A stretch of DNA of 64,000 bases from Geofilum rubicundum JCM 15548. Lineage in GTDB: Bacteria > Bacteroidota > Bacteroidia > Bacteroidales > Marinilabiliaceae. Made by a program: the position numbers and the translations under genes. The notes under the pieces were generated by a model that saw only the letters and a program-made list of their open reading frames with translations, made no database searches and was not told the DNA's origin. Below, one piece after another: positions 63,500 to 64,000 of the stretch (positions are counted from its first letter, which is position 1; each line of letters starts with the position of its first letter). The stretch is taken from positions 115,026-179,025 of the forward strand of contig NZ_BAZW01000006.1 in NCBI RefSeq assembly GCF_000974365.1, given 5' to 3'.

Positions 63500-64000
63500 T
63501 AAATTTATTTTATCTCCAATTTCAGAAATACTTAAGGATGTTGCAACTGCGAGTGTGGGAATTGGAACAGGTATAGAAACATATCCTTTATGTGATTATG
63601 TAATGCAATCTGTTTTTTTAAAAATGACAGGGTCTCAAGAACAAAAAATGAAATGTATTTGCTGGGAACTAGCATCTAGTGATTATGAGTATAGATATTT
63701 TAGATTTACACAAAAGCGATTAGGAGAATGTTCAGAATATTCTGAAAAAAGAGAAATTTATAAAGATTTAGTAAAGCAGATACAAAAGAACGACACTTCT
63801 TTTGTGTCATTAACCCCGAATGAAAGGAATGATATACTTTCAAAAACAAAGCTATCTATAGAAAATATCTTTACCGATTCAAATTTATTAATCTGGGCAC
63901 AAAAAAGCTATAGTGAATTTTTAAACATATGGAGTGGAGTTTTAAAAACACATTTTGCCAATGATAAGGATAACCTATTTACAGGCATAAATGGTTATTT
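63489..64000 (+). CDS. Uncharacterised partner of the DUF262 gene (incomplete at window end)
   Basis: An open frame from ATG 63489, overlapping the DUF262 gene by 11 bases and running off the window with 170 codons visible. It starts MNHNKFILSPISEILKDVAT and continues with QEQKMKCICWELASSDYEYRY and a helical, Lys/Glu-rich stretch. The helical make-up and pairing with DUF262 recall HEPN-type partners of such systems, but no catalytic Rx4-6H motif can be confirmed in the visible part. The overlap indicates translational coupling, so the two probably act as one system. Confidence 0.7.
   Translation, partial: MNHNKFILSPISEILKDVATASVGIGTGIETYPLCDYVMQSVFLKMTGSQEQKMKCICWELASSDYEYRYFRFTQKRLGECSEYSEKREIYKDLVKQIQKNDTSFVSLTPNERNDILSKTKLSIENIFTDSNLLIWAQKSYSEFLNIWSGVLKTHFANDKDNLFTGINGY

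Noticed and set aside
55364..64000. Classical integron attC sites
   Set aside because: The repeat ends GTTGGCA do not fit GTTRRRY, and no integron integrase is present, so I keep only a looser cassette-like hypothesis.
1..64000. tRNA or rRNA genes
   Set aside because: I saw no cloverleaf with a GTTCGA-type loop or rRNA-like sequence, though short tRNAs could be missed by eye.

Overview
The window looks like chromosomal DNA from a Bacteroidota bacterium, probably an anaerobic or facultative member of the Marinilabiliales/Bacteroidales. Signs of this are a SusC/SusD nutrient-uptake pair, gliding-motility genes gldD and gldE, a type IX secretion (T9SS) C-terminal sorting domain, the hup/COX24-like/rng cluster, an N-succinylornithine-type arginine pathway, the [FeFe]-hydrogenase maturase HydF, promoters of the TTTG/TAnnTTTG kind and start codons without strong Shine-Dalgarno sequences.

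Layout. 1-5.4 kb: end of one SusD, then a complete SusC/SusD pair. 5.4-24.9 kb: the arginine/proline/carbamoyl-phosphate region. carB points left. argR, an N-acyltransferase, argG, argC, argD, an HNH/NUMOD4 gene, proC, proB, proA, argF', argB, an ArgE-like deacylase, argH, citrate synthase and carA all point right. Together they convert glutamate to arginine and proline, apparently through N-succinyl intermediates (Pro90 in ArgF'). 25-27.5 kb: lpxA and a PagL-like lipid A deacylase, then a small lipoprotein. 27.7-31.7 kb: an octaheme cytochrome c, a membrane cytochrome b and two YeeE/YedE-type sulfur transporters, which look like one sulfur-oxyanion respiration and uptake unit. 31.7-46.9 kb, mostly leftward: an MFS exporter, hydF, a sigma-54 activator, an exopolyphosphatase, an ABC exporter, an Rrf2 regulator with a RIC repair protein, GGGP synthase, a PPTase, gldD, gldE, ssb and mutY. 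47-49 kb: hup, a 30-residue basic protein and rng. 49-55.4 kb: an HD hydrolase, a phosphatase-fold protein without its metal ligands, an aminotransferase and a DUF5686 outer-membrane protein.

From about 55.4 kb to the end the DNA becomes visibly more A+T-rich. It holds unrelated, same-strand genes for lipoproteins, secreted proteins and a DUF262 protein. They are separated by diverged copies of one intergenic repeat that contains a conserved small hairpin just ahead of the start codons. This looks like an accessory, cassette-like region and is the least explained part of the window.

Caution. At least nine normally intact genes (the acyltransferase, argD, proA, argH, carA, the MFS exporter, a PD40 protein, ppx and DUF5686) are broken by what looks like one missing base in a short homopolymer, and one more by a T8 tract in its signal peptide. 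The spread over unrelated functions suggests sequencing or assembly indels rather than real gene loss. Such genes are given as whole loci with the break position stated.
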